From Rhizobium sp. SSA_523 (GTDB lineage: Bacteria > Pseudomonadota > Alphaproteobacteria > Rhizobiales > Rhizobiaceae), in NCBI RefSeq assembly GCF_030435705.1, contig NZ_CP129382.1:2258501-2322500 (forward strand): 64,000 nt of DNA, in the 5' to 3' direction. Made by a program: the position numbers and the translations under genes. Below the pieces are notes generated by a model. It was not told the DNA's origin, did not search any database, and saw nothing but the letters and a program-made list of their open reading frames with translations. Positions 18,358 to 26,955 of the stretch are shown piece by piece (within the stretch, counting starts at the first letter, position 1; each line of letters begins with the position of its first letter).

Positions 18358-18528
18358 AGCGGATCTGCGGCACTTCCGTCCCGGCGGCAAAGAGGCGGGA
18401 GGGCGAACGGCTCGCCGCAACTCCGCCCTTGCCTATCGGCGGCGAACGCGAGATGACAGGCGGCCCGGCCAGCGGAGGTGTTCGTCTGGTGCGGCGGTGG
18501 AGAGACATGAAGGGAAGGAGCCCATCAG

Positions 18529-19374
18529 ATGAAACTACTTCGTTATGGAGAGCCCGGCGCGGAACGCCCCGGCCTTGTCGATGCCAATGGCACGATCCGC
18601 GATCTCTCCGGCCAGGTGACGGACATCGGCGGTGCCGCTCTTGATCCGGCAGAGCTTGCACGACTGGCGGCGATCGATCCGTCGAGCCTCCCGGAGGTTC
18701 CGGCCGGCGGGCGTCTCGGTCCTTGCGTGGCCGGCACCGGCAAATTCATCTGCATCGGGCTCAACTATTCCGATCATGCCGCCGAATCCGGCATGGCCGT
18801 TCCGCCCGAGCCGGTCATCTTCATGAAGGCGACGTCCGCCATTTGCGGTCCCAATGACGATGTGCTGATCCCGCGCGGCTCGGAAAAGACCGATTGGGAG
18901 GTCGAACTCGGCATCGTCATCGGCAAGACGGCGAAATATGTCTCGCAGGACGAGGCGCTCGATTATGTCGCCGGCTATTGCGTCAGCCATGACGTGTCGG
19001 AGCGCGCTTTCCAGGCGGAACGCGCCGGCCAGTGGACCAAGGGCAAATCCTGCGACACATTCGGGCCGATCGGCCCCTGGCTGGTCACCAAGGACGAGGT
19101 GGCCGATCCGCAGAACCTGTCGATGTGGCTGAAGGTCAATGGCGAGACCATGCAGAACGGCACCACCGGCACCATGGTCTATGGCGTGGCCTTCCTCGTC
19201 TCCTACCTGTCGCAATTCATGTCGCTGCAGCCCGGCGACGTGATCTCCACCGGCACGCCGCCCGGCGTCGGCATGGGCATGAAGCCGCCGCGCTATCTGA
19301 AACCCGGTGATGTTGTGGAACTCGGCATCGACGGTCTCGGCACCCAGAAACAGACCTTCCGGGCGGATGCCTGA
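18529..19374 (+). CDS. Fumarylacetoacetate hydrolase (FAH) family protein
   Basis: A 281-residue protein. Its C-terminal FAH catalytic domain starts at GKFICIGLNYSDHAAE and includes the metal ligands of KTDWEVELGIVIG and VSHDVSERAFQ, then ISTGTPPGVGMGMKPP. It hydrolyses or isomerises a 2-oxo or acylpyruvate-type acid in the cytoplasm. Close relatives are annotated ureidoglycolate lyase, 2-hydroxyhepta-2,4-diene-1,7-dioate isomerase or 2,4-diketo-3-deoxy-sugar-acid hydrolase; the sequence alone does not choose. AAGGAG 9 bases upstream fixes the start. No pathway neighbours are adjacent; the hairpin at 19393 suggests it is monocistronic. Confidence 0.88.
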   Translation: MKLLRYGEPGAERPGLVDANGTIRDLSGQVTDIGGAALDPAELARLAAIDPSSLPEVPAGGRLGPCVAGTGKFICIGLNYSDHAAESGMAVPPEPVIFMKATSAICGPNDDVLIPRGSEKTDWEVELGIVIGKTAKYVSQDEALDYVAGYCVSHDVSERAFQAERAGQWTKGKSCDTFGPIGPWLVTKDEVADPQNLSMWLKVNGETMQNGTTGTMVYGVAFLVSYLSQFMSLQPGDVISTGTPPGVGMGMKPPRYLKPGDVVELGIDGLGTQKQTFRADA

Positions 19375-19392
19375 CACTGCGCCTGCGGTTGT

Positions 19393-19420
19393 GCGGGGTT
19401 CTTCTTTGTAAGAGCCCCGC
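19393..19420 (+). terminator. 11-bp hairpin after the FAH-family gene
   Basis: GCGGGGTTCTT (19393-19403) and AAGAGCCCCGC (19410-19420) pair over 11 positions with one G-T wobble and a 6-base loop, 18 bases after the stop. There is no T-run downstream, so termination efficiency is uncertain. Confidence 0.55.
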
Positions 19421-20123
19421 CGTGTCCTGACCGCTTCCAGTCCGCTTCATGTGCGCTGGCCCTGCCCTGCCCTGCCCTGCCCGCCCTGCCCGCCTTTGAC
19501 CTACCATGCTCGCCCTGCCGCTTTGAGCCGTCTCCGTTCGATATCAGCGACTCGACCTGGGGGCGTCGACAGCGCCATTGTCCCACCCTCTCGAGGCCTT
19601 TGCGTATTCCATGTGAAGACGGGCGCCAAGTTGATCCAAGAGCATCATGCCCGCGCATGGCTCGATCCTGTCCAACGGCAAGAAGCCGGGCCGTATTCCG
19701 CAACAAAGATCCTGCAAGAACAGAGCGGCTCGCGAAGTTTTTCGATGCAGACTTGTAAATTGCCTGCTAATATGCGCAAGCGTGATACATAGTCACGTTA
19801 GAATAAGCGAATGCGACCGAATGACGAGACTTATACTGCGTGCTCTAGCACCAGGGTGAGCATCTTGCCACGCGGTCGGCCTGCCTTCGCTGATCGCAGA
19901 AAATCATTCCGCCGTAGCGCGGGATGATTTTCTGACGCAGCCGTAAGAGCCCTCGCCGGACTCCGGCACTTTCTCAAGACAATTTCGCAACCTTTCTGGA
20001 ACCTTTTCGTTTGGCCCTTGGCTGGATTTTGTCCTCTGCGGCAAAACCCGGCCTTTCGCGTCCCCCGCCAATCCCGGCGGCCGGGAATTTTGATGAAGAA
20101 AAAGCGAGGCTTAAAGCAGCACA
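19421..20123. other. Non-coding stretch upstream of the NAGGN genes
   Basis: About 700 bp with no credible gene. Reading frames on both strands (for example 19831-20187 minus) lack ribosome-binding sites and have Arg/Ser-rich, non-native composition. It holds a CCTGC-type low-complexity run (19461-19494), a long inverted repeat (19897-19934) and a small palindrome GCCGGA-C-TCCGGC (19955-19967). It must include the asnO promoter. A long leader or a small RNA cannot be excluded. Confidence 0.5.
19897..19934. repeat. Inverted repeat, 16-bp arms
   Basis: CAGAAAATCATTCCGC (19897-19912) and GCGGGATGATTTTCTG (19919-19934) pair over all 16 positions, with one G-T wobble and a 6-base loop. AT-rich outer arms, a GC-rich tip and an intergenic position resemble REP-type interspersed palindromes of enterobacteria and rhizobia. 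A second copy was not seen in this window, so family membership is inference. Confidence 0.6.
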
Positions 20124-21899
20124 GTGTGTGGTATCTGCGGAGAAATTCGGTTCGACGGCGCTCAGCCATCCCCTTTGGTTCAAGCACGGATGATGGAGGC
20201 GATCGCGCCCCGCGGGCCGGATGGCTCGGGCATGGTCATCCATGGCTCGACGGCGCTGTCGCATCGGCGGTTGTCCATCATCGATCTGTCGCAGAAGGCG
20301 CGCCAACCCATGGTGGATGGCGAACTGGGCCTCACCATCGCGTTCAACGGCTGCATCTACAATTATCCGGAGCTGCGCTCCGAACTGGAGGCTAAGGGCT
20401 ACCGGTTCTTTTCGCACGGCGATACCGAAGTCATCCTGAAGGCCTGGCATGCCTGGGGGACCGATTGCGTCAGCCGCTTCCACGGCATGTTTGCCTTCGT
20501 CATCCATGAGCGTGATACCAACCGCGTGGTCATGGCGCGCGACCGCTTCGGCATCAAGCCGCTTTACCTGGCCCGCGTAGGCAAGGGCTTGCGCTTTGCT
20601 TCCACCCTGCCGGCTTTGGTGAAAGGCGGCGAGATCGATACGTCGATCGACCGCAACGCCCTTCATCATTACATGAGTTTCCATGCGGTCGTTCCCCCGC
20701 CGCGCACCATCTTGAACGGCGTCAAGAAACTGCCGCCCGCAACCATACGGGTGATCGCTGCCGACGGTACGGAGACCGATACGGTCTACTGGAACCCGCC
20801 CCACCAGCGCGATCCTTCGCTCTCCGGCCTCAGCCGCGAGGAATGGCGGGATCGGGTCCTCGATGCCCTGCGCATTGCGGTCCGGCGGCGCATGGTCGCC
20901 GATGTGCCGGTTGGCGTCCTGTTGTCCGGCGGCGTCGATTCGAGCATCATTACCGGGCTTCTGGCGGAAGAGGGCCAGAAGGATCTGATGACCTTCTCCG
21001 TCGGTTTCGAGGAAGCCAATGGCGAAAAGGGCGACGAATTCGTCTATTCCGACCTGATCGCCAAGCACTTCGGCACGGACCACCACAAGATCTTCGTTCC
21101 CTCGTCGGAATTGATGGAGGCCCTGCCCGGCGTGATCGGCGCCATGTCCGAGCCGATGGTCTCCTATGACAATGTTGGCTTCTACCTGCTGGCCAAGGAA
21201 GTTTCGAAACATATTCGCGTCGTCCAGTCCGGCCAGGGCGCCGATGAGGTCTTCGCCGGCTATCACTGGTATCCGCCGCTGAAGGATAGCGAGAATGTCG
21301 TCGACGACTATGCCAAGGTCTTCTTCGATCGCTCCCATTCCGTGCTTGCCACACAGCTCAACCCGGACTGGATGGCCGACAGCGATGTCAGCCGCGACCT
21401 CGTCGCCGCGCATCTGATGCGCGGAGAGGCCGATACGCCCGTCGACCGGGCTTTGCGCCTCGACAGCCAGGTGATGCTGGTGGACGATCCGGTCAAGCGC
21501 GTGGACAATATGACCATGGCCTGGGGCCTGGAGGCGCGCGTGCCCTTCCTCGATCACGAGCTGGTCGAACTGGCCGCGAAGATCCCGCCGGAGTTCAAGC
21601 TGAACGATGGCGGCAAGGGCGTCCTGAAGGATGCCGCACGGCTCGTCGTTCCCCATGAGGTGATCGATCGCAAGAAGGGCTATTTCCCGGTCCCGCAGTT
21701 GAAATATGTCGATGGACCTTATCTCGACATGGTGCGCGACGCGCTGACCTCGCAGTCGGCCCGCGATCGCGGCATCTTCAGGCAGGATTATCTGCAGCAG
21801 CTGTTCACCGATCCGACCAGCCACATCACGCCCTTGCAGGGTTCAGAGCTCTGGCAGGTCGGCCTGCTGGAAATGTGGCTTCAAGCCCAGGGGGTGTGA
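20124..21899 (+). CDS. asnO: Asparagine-synthase-like amidotransferase of the NAGGN osmoprotectant pathway
   Basis: A 591-residue enzyme. The GTG start at 20124 is followed directly by TGT, giving Cys2, the class II glutaminase nucleophile (MCGICGEIRF). The C-terminal synthase domain has the pyrophosphate loop LSGGVDSS (residues 267-274). With the next two genes it forms the conserved trio that makes N-acetylglutaminylglutamine amide, a dipeptide osmoprotectant known from Sinorhizobium meliloti and Pseudomonas aeruginosa. AsnO amidates the C-terminal carboxyl of the dipeptide. The ngg start is 4 bases after the stop. A generic asparagine synthetase is the alternative, but the context makes the NAGGN role far more likely. 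Expression is expected to be osmotically induced. Confidence 0.93.
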   Translation: MCGICGEIRFDGAQPSPLVQARMMEAIAPRGPDGSGMVIHGSTALSHRRLSIIDLSQKARQPMVDGELGLTIAFNGCIYNYPELRSELEAKGYRFFSHGDTEVILKAWHAWGTDCVSRFHGMFAFVIHERDTNRVVMARDRFGIKPLYLARVGKGLRFASTLPALVKGGEIDTSIDRNALHHYMSFHAVVPPPRTILNGVKKLPPATIRVIAADGTETDTVYWNPPHQRDPSLSGLSREEWRDRVLDALRIAVRRRMVADVPVGVLLSGGVDSSIITGLLAEEGQKDLMTFSVGFEEANGEKGDEFVYSDLIAKHFGTDHHKIFVPSSELMEALPGVIGAMSEPMVSYDNVGFYLLAKEVSKHIRVVQSGQGADEVFAGYHWYPPLKDSENVVDDYAKVFFDRSHSVLATQLNPDWMADSDVSRDLVAAHLMRGEADTPVDRALRLDSQVMLVDDPVKRVDNMTMAWGLEARVPFLDHELVELAAKIPPEFKLNDGGKGVLKDAARLVVPHEVIDRKKGYFPVPQLKYVDGPYLDMVRDALTSQSARDRGIFRQDYLQQLFTDPTSHITPLQGSELWQVGLLEMWLQAQGV

Positions 21900-21903
21900 G
21901 CTT

Positions 21904-23703
21904 ATGGCGAACAACAAGACGAGCGAGCGTCTGGCCCGCTTCCGCAGCGAGAAGGCCGTGGCCCACCGGCTGAAACGCAAGCGATTCGAATCGCTTGGCC
22001 ATGCAGGGCACGGCCATGAGGAAGCGATAGAGCCGGCATCCAGCATTGATTGCGGCTGGGGGCGTCTGATCTTCGCCCAGACCTTCGATGATGGCAATGA
22101 GCTCGTCGCGGCACTGCGGGAGGAGGCTCCGGATCATCGCGACATTGCCGTCTACGTGTCCGATCCGCATGTGCTTCTGGCCCAGGCGCCGCAGGAAATC
22201 TTCCTCGACCCCTCGCACACCTTCCGGCTGGACCTCGCCACCTACCGCTCGGGCCGACGGCAGCCGCGCGGCTTCTTCGTCCGCCGGCTGACATCCGAGG
22301 CCGATGCACGCGCCGTGAACCGGATCTACGCGGCGCGCGGCATGGTGCAGGTTCGCCCGGATTTCTTCTGGTCCAACCGCGACAATCGCGCCATTACCTA
22401 TCTTGTGGCGGAAGACGAGACGACCGGCGAGGTTGTCGGCACCGTCACCGGTATCGATCACGTCCGCGCCTTTGCCGATCCCGAACAGGGGGCCTCCCTC
22501 TGGTGCCTGGCGGTCGATCCGCAGGCACGCCATGCCGGCATTGGGGAGACCCTGGTCCGGCGCCTCGGCGAGCATTTCAAGGCCCGCGGCAGCGCCTTCA
22601 TGGATCTCTCGGTGCTGCATGACAATCACCAGGCCATTGCCCTTTACGAGAAGCTTGGCTTTCGTCGCATCCCCGCCTTCTCCATCAAGCGCAAGAATTC
22701 CATCAATGAGCGGCTCTTCGCCCGTCCGCTGGAGGCTTACGACGCCCTCAATCCCTATGCGCGCCTGATTGTCGACGAAGCGCGCCGTCGGGGCGTCCAT
22801 GTCGAGATCACCGATGCCGAGGGCGGATTTTTCCGTCTGTCCTCCGGTGGCCGTTCGGTCCATTGCCGCGAAAGCCTGTCGGAAATGACGTCCGGCGTCG
22901 CCATGTCGATCTGCGACGACAAGGCCGTGACGCGGCGCGTGGTGGAGCGCGCCGGCCTGGTCGTGCCGGAGCAGATGACCGCCGGCGATGACGAGGACGA
23001 ATTGCGGGCCTTTCTGGAACGGCACGGCCGGGTGGTGGTCAAGCCCGCCCGAGGCGAACAGGGTCGAGCCGTCGCTGTCGGCCTGTCCAGCCTGGCCGAG
23101 ATCAAGACGGCCATTAAGGCCGCGCGCGAGGTCTGCGACCGCGTGCTGATCGAAGCCTGCTTCGAGGGCGAGGATCTGCGCCTGGTGGTGATCGACTTCA
23201 AGCTGGTCGCTGCCGCTATCCGGCGCCCTCCGCATGTCATCGGTGACGGCCGCAGCACGATCCGGCAGCTGATCGAGACCCTGTCCCGCCGTCGCGCGGC
23301 GGCAACGGGCGGAGAAAGCACCATTCCGGTCGACGGCGAGACACAGCGATGCCTGCAGCTCTCGGACCTGACGCTCGACGATGTACTGGAGGAAGGGCGC
23401 GACATCGTCGTTCGGAAGGCAGCCAATCTGCACACCGGCGGCTCGATCCACGACGTCACCGCCATTGTCCATCCGCGCTTGGTCGAAGCTGCGATCAAGG
23501 CCGCGCGTGCCATCGATATTCCGGTGGTTGGCATCGATTTCATGGTCAAGGGCCCGACGGATCCGGACTATGTCTTCATCGAGGCCAATGAGCGTCCGGG
23601 TCTTGCCAATCACGAGCCGCAGCCCACCGCGGAACGGTTCGTCGATCTGCTCTTCCCCCTTTCCGGCCACCGCGCCGCCCTCTACGCGCTTGGTAAAATG
23701 TAA
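21904..23703 (+). CDS. ngg: N-acetylglutaminylglutamine synthetase (GNAT acetyltransferase + ATP-grasp ligase)
   Basis: A 599-residue fusion. A GNAT domain (about residues 100-260; acetyl-CoA block LAVDPQARHAGIGETLVRRL, then HDNHQAIALYEKLGF) is followed by an ATP-grasp ligase (about 320-590; VVKPARGEQGRAV, LIEACFEGEDLRLVVID, VVGIDFMVKG, FIEANERPGLANH). It joins two glutamines and acetylates the product, the first steps of NAGGN synthesis, in the cytoplasm. It lies between asnO and the M42 peptidase gene with gaps of 4 and 3 bp, a tight operon. The related cyanophycin-synthetase-like ATP-grasp family has no GNAT domain. Confidence 0.93.
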   Translation: MANNKTSERLARFRSEKAVAHRLKRKRFESLGHAGHGHEEAIEPASSIDCGWGRLIFAQTFDDGNELVAALREEAPDHRDIAVYVSDPHVLLAQAPQEIFLDPSHTFRLDLATYRSGRRQPRGFFVRRLTSEADARAVNRIYAARGMVQVRPDFFWSNRDNRAITYLVAEDETTGEVVGTVTGIDHVRAFADPEQGASLWCLAVDPQARHAGIGETLVRRLGEHFKARGSAFMDLSVLHDNHQAIALYEKLGFRRIPAFSIKRKNSINERLFARPLEAYDALNPYARLIVDEARRRGVHVEITDAEGGFFRLSSGGRSVHCRESLSEMTSGVAMSICDDKAVTRRVVERAGLVVPEQMTAGDDEDELRAFLERHGRVVVKPARGEQGRAVAVGLSSLAEIKTAIKAAREVCDRVLIEACFEGEDLRLVVIDFKLVAAAIRRPPHVIGDGRSTIRQLIETLSRRRAAATGGESTIPVDGETQRCLQLSDLTLDDVLEEGRDIVVRKAANLHTGGSIHDVTAIVHPRLVEAAIKAARAIDIPVVGIDFMVKGPTDPDYVFIEANERPGLANHEPQPTAERFVDLLFPLSGHRAALYALGKM

Positions 23704-23706
23704 GCC

Positions 23707-24909
23707 ATGACTATCGATATCGACGAAGATTACCTGCTGCGCCAGCTGAAGGCTCTGCTCGAGATCAATAGCCCGACAGGCTATACCGATCAGGTCGTCA
23801 TCCACTGCTCCAAGGAACTGGAGCGGCTGGGGCTCACCCCGGAACTGACACGCCGCGGCGCCATTCGGGCCGTGCGCCAGGGAAGCCGCCGGCAGGGCGC
23901 GCGTGCCATCGTCGCGCATGTCGACACGCTGGGCGCCCAGGTGAAGGCGATCAAGGATAACGGCCGGCTGGAGCTGGTGCCGATCGGCCACTGGTCCGCC
24001 CGCTTCGCCGAAGGCGCGCGGGTGACCATCTACAGCTATCACGGTGCCTTCCGCGGCACGATCCTGCCGCTCAAGGCATCAGGCCACACCTTCAACCTGG
24101 AAGTGGATACGCTGCCGGTCGGCTGGCCCTATGTCGAATTGCGCATCGATGCCATCACGCAATCCGCTGCGGAAACCCGGGCTCTCGGCATCGATGTCGG
24201 CGATACGGTCGCCATCGATACGGGCATGGAATTTCTGGACAATGGCTTTATCAATTCGCGGCATCTGGACGACAAGGCAGGGGTTGCCATTCTTCTCGCC
24301 GCCATCGAGGCGCTGGAGCGAACCAAGGCCAGGACGCCGGTGGATACGCATTGGCTGTTCACCATTGCCGAAGAAGTGGGCGTCGGCGCGTCCTCCGTCG
24401 TCTCCGCCGATATCGCCTCCATGCTGACCATCGATAACGGCACCAGCGCGCCGGGGCAGAATTCTTCGGAATTCGGCGTCACCATCGCCATGGCCGACCA
24501 GACCGGCCCCTTTGACTACCACCTTACCCGCAAATTGGTGGAATTATGCGAGGAGCATGCCATCCCGCATCAGAAGGACGTGTTTCGCTATTATCGATCC
24601 GACTCCGCCTCGGCACTGGAGGCCGGGCACGACATCCGGACCGCCCTCGCGACCTTTGGCATCGATGCCTCCCACGGCTATGAGCGGATCCATAAGCATG
24701 CGCTGACCTCCGTCGCGCAGCTGGTATCGGCCTTTGCCGTCAGCCCTGTCCTGATCGGCCGCGATGTGCATGAATTGTCGAGCGCCAAGGGCTTCACCAC
24801 CCAGCCGACGGAAGAGGCGGAGCAGGAACCCGTCGTTCCGGTCGCCACCAGCCGCACGCCGGAACAGCAAAGGCCGATCCATGGCAATCCCTCGCCGAGT
24901 GTCGTCTAG
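23707..24909 (+). CDS. M42-family metallopeptidase-like hydrolase of the NAGGN set
   Basis: A 400-residue M42 (glutamyl aminopeptidase/endoglucanase-like) hydrolase. Metal and catalytic blocks are visible: IVAHVDTLGAQ (His71, Asp73), HLDDKAGVA, TIAEEVGVGASS and a C-terminal ASHGYERIHKHAL. It is the third gene of the conserved osmoprotectant trio. Its exact role (turnover or trimming of the dipeptide) is not firmly established. The C-terminus has about 40 extra hydrophilic residues after the domain. It ends just before the converging iol operon and shares its terminator region. Confidence 0.88.
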   Translation: MTIDIDEDYLLRQLKALLEINSPTGYTDQVVIHCSKELERLGLTPELTRRGAIRAVRQGSRRQGARAIVAHVDTLGAQVKAIKDNGRLELVPIGHWSARFAEGARVTIYSYHGAFRGTILPLKASGHTFNLEVDTLPVGWPYVELRIDAITQSAAETRALGIDVGDTVAIDTGMEFLDNGFINSRHLDDKAGVAILLAAIEALERTKARTPVDTHWLFTIAEEVGVGASSVVSADIASMLTIDNGTSAPGQNSSEFGVTIAMADQTGPFDYHLTRKLVELCEEHAIPHQKDVFRYYRSDSASALEAGHDIRTALATFGIDASHGYERIHKHALTSVAQLVSAFAVSPVLIGRDVHELSSAKGFTTQPTEEAEQEPVVPVATSRTPEQQRPIHGNPSPSVV

Positions 24910-24939
24910 GGTCAAATCTCGATCAGGATTTAGAACAAA

Positions 24940-24959
24940 ACCGGGGGATCTCCCCCGGT
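24940..24959 (-). terminator. Intrinsic terminator of the iol operon
   Basis: ACCGGGGGA and TCCCCCGGT form a perfect 9-bp stem with 2 central bases. Read on the minus strand the stem is followed by TTTTGTTCT, a U-tract, so it terminates the iolRCDEB direction after iolB. On the plus strand the downstream bases are not T-rich, but the hairpin may still stop the M42 transcript. Confidence 0.8.
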
Positions 24960-24989
24960 CGAGCAATGAACAGGCGGGTGGCGCTTGGC

Positions 24990-25799
24990 TCAGGGATTGT
25001 CGCGCTGGTAGATCCAGTCGTGATCCATATGGTTGCGGAAGCGCCATTTGCGCATGGGCCCCGCCATGACATTGAGATAATACATTTCGTATCCGTAAGG
25101 CACACCGCACGGATGATGCCCCTTCGGCACGAGCACCACATCACCGTCGGACACCGCCATGGTTTCGTCCAGCGATCCGTCTTCGGTGAAGACGCGCTGA
25201 AAGCCGAAGCCCTGCGACGGGTTCAGGCGATGGTAATAGGTCTCCTCCAGATAAGTCATGTCCGGATAATTGTCTTCGTCGTGCCGATGCGGCGGATAGG
25301 ACGACCAGTTGCCGGAGGGCGTGAAGACCTCCGTCACCAGAAGGCTGTCGGCGACATCCCGCTCCTCCATGGCAATCGGGAAGATGTGGCGGGTATTGGC
25401 AGCCTTGCCGCGCTGGGTCAGGCTGATGCCGGCCGGACCGATAACCTGCGCCTCGCGCCCCGGCTTGGCGGGGGCCGTGCAGATGGCCAGCGTGCAATCC
25501 GTCGTCGCCACTGCCGACCAATCGCTGCCGGCCGGAACATAGACGCAGTGCGGCGGCTTTTTCTCGAACACGCTCATCCGGTCGCCGAGCTCACCGAAAT
25601 CCCTGCCGGATCCGGTGATCGTCGCCTTGCCTTCGACGAGGACCAGGATCACCTCCGTATCGCCGGTTGGCTCCTCGGCACGCTCGCCGGCCTTCAACCG
25701 GTACAGGCCGAAGCCGACATAGCCCCAATCGGCACTTTCCGGCGTGATATCGTGGACCTTTCCGGTCGTGCCGGATGGTTTGCGCAGAAGATGGCTCAT
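24990..25799 (-). CDS. iolB: 5-deoxy-glucuronate isomerase
   Basis: A 269-residue cupin-fold IolB. It isomerises 5-deoxy-D-glucuronate to 2-deoxy-5-keto-D-gluconate in myo-inositol catabolism. Metal-binding histidines are visible in SSYPPHRHDEDN, then ETYYHRLNPSQGFGFQRVF and VPKGHHPCGVPYGYEMYYLN. It is the last gene of the operon; its start overlaps the stop of the DUF3329 gene (ATGA). A terminator follows about 30 bases after the stop. Confidence 0.96.
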   Translation of the reverse strand: MSHLLRKPSGTTGKVHDITPESADWGYVGFGLYRLKAGERAEEPTGDTEVILVLVEGKATITGSGRDFGELGDRMSVFEKKPPHCVYVPAGSDWSAVATTDCTLAICTAPAKPGREAQVIGPAGISLTQRGKAANTRHIFPIAMEERDVADSLLVTEVFTPSGNWSSYPPHRHDEDNYPDMTYLEETYYHRLNPSQGFGFQRVFTEDGSLDETMAVSDGDVVLVPKGHHPCGVPYGYEMYYLNVMAGPMRKWRFRNHMDHDWIYQRDNP

Positions 25800-26050
25800 T
25801 CCTCGTCTCCCCTTTCGGCCGCCAGCCGGGCCTGTTTTTCGGCATCCTCGGCCGCTGCCCTGGCGATGGACCGGTGATACATGATCAGTAGCTCATAGGC
25901 TGCATAGGCAGAGGCAGCGAGAAAGATGATCGCCCAGCCGATGGCATTGTTGGAAAGCTCGACCAGACCCCAGACCGCCGGCAGGACGACGGTGAGAATG
26001 CGCCGCCAGAGCGGCTTGAAGAACGGATGGGTGGGGTCGATGAGTTTCAC
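25796..26050 (-). CDS. DUF3329-like small membrane protein in the iol operon
   Basis: An 84-residue protein with the start KLIDPTHPFFKPLWRR and two short hydrophobic segments (ILTVVLPAVWGLVEL and NAIGWAIIFLAASAYAAYEL). A cytoplasmic, charged C-terminal tail follows. GTG 26050 was chosen because AGGAG lies 5-9 bases upstream and the conserved region starts there; an ATG at 26086 would run into iolE. It sits 10 bp after iolE and overlaps iolB by 4 bp, so it is co-translated with inositol enzymes. Its function is unknown. Confidence 0.7.
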   Translation of the reverse strand: MKLIDPTHPFFKPLWRRILTVVLPAVWGLVELSNNAIGWAIIFLAASAYAAYELLIMYHRSIARAAAEDAEKQARLAAERGDEE

Positions 26051-26060
26051 GGGCTCTCCT

Positions 26061-26954
26061 TCAGATGAGGCCCGCCTCGCCGGCAAAGCCCTTCAGGGAT
26101 TTAAGACCCAGGCTCTGATATTCAAAGGGATTTCGAACATCCGGATCCTGTTCGGCCTCGATCACGATCCATCCCTGATAGCTGTGCTCGGCCGCAATCT
26201 TCAAGACCGCCGGGAAGTTCACGCAGCCTTCCGCATCCCCCGGCACCGTGAAGACGCCGCGCCGGACGCCCTCCAGGAAGGAGAGCCGCTCGCCGCGGAC
26301 CTGGTCGGCTATGGCGGGACGCACATTCTTGGCGTGGATGTGACCGACGCGATGCATATATTTGCGGGCCACCGCCTCCGGATCGCCGCCGCCGAAAATG
26401 CAATGGCCGGTATCGAGCAGGAGCCGGGTATGCGGGCCGGTATGCTGCATCAGCTTGTCGATATCCGCCTCGCTCTCGACCACGGTTCCCATATGGTGAT
26501 GATAGACCAGCGCAATCCCCTGGCTCGCCGAAAACGCCGCCAGAGCTTCGACGCCTGCGCCGAATTTTGCCCACTGGTCCTCGGCCAGACGCGGCCGCTC
26601 GGCCAGCGCCACGTCATCATTGCCGTGAATGGCGTTCGAGGTCTCGCAAACGATGATCACCTTGGAGCCCATGGCCTTCAGCACGTCGAGGAACGGCTGC
26701 ATGGCCGCCTTCTCCGCCTCCAGGCTTTCGGTCAGAAGGTTCAGAGAATGCCATCCGGAGACGAATTTCAGCCCGCGAGGCTCCAAGACGGAGATCAGCC
26801 CCGCCGCATCGGTTGGCAGCTTGTGGCCTTTCTCTATCCCGTCAAAGCCGATCCGCGCGGCTTCGTCCAGGCATTGTTCGAGGCTGATATGGGCGCCCAG
26901 CGAGCGGTCGTCGTCATTGGACCAGGCAATCGGGTTGGTTCCGAACAGGATCAT
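26061..26954 (-). CDS. iolE: myo-Inosose-2 dehydratase
   Basis: A 297-residue TIM-barrel protein of the xylose isomerase-like family. It dehydrates 2-keto-myo-inositol to the trihydroxycyclohexanedione used by IolD. It shows the IolE start [16 protein letters not shown] and the barrel blocks [36 protein letters not shown] and [11 protein letters not shown] with metal-binding Glu/Asp/His residues. It starts one base after the iolD stop and is preceded by a GGAAAG purine tract. Confidence 0.96.
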   Translation of the reverse strand: MILFGTNPIAWSNDDDRSLGAHISLEQCLDEAARIGFDGIEKGHKLPTDAAGLISVLEPRGLKFVSGWHSLNLLTESLEAEKAAMQPFLDVLKAMGSKVIIVCETSNAIHGNDDVALAERPRLAEDQWAKFGAGVEALAAFSASQGIALVYHHHMGTVVESEADIDKLMQHTGPHTRLLLDTGHCIFGGGDPEAVARKYMHRVGHIHAKNVRPAIADQVRGERLSFLEGVRRGVFTVPGDAEGCVNFPAVLKIAAEHSYQGWIVIEAEQDPDVRNPFEYQSLGLKSLKGFAGEAGLI

Positions 26955-26955
26955 C

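Noticed and set aside
19831-20187. Possible 118-residue minus-strand protein in the long gap before asnO
   Set aside because: Overlaps the asnO start, has no ribosome-binding site, and Arg/Lys-rich composition that looks non-native; the inverted repeat runs through it.
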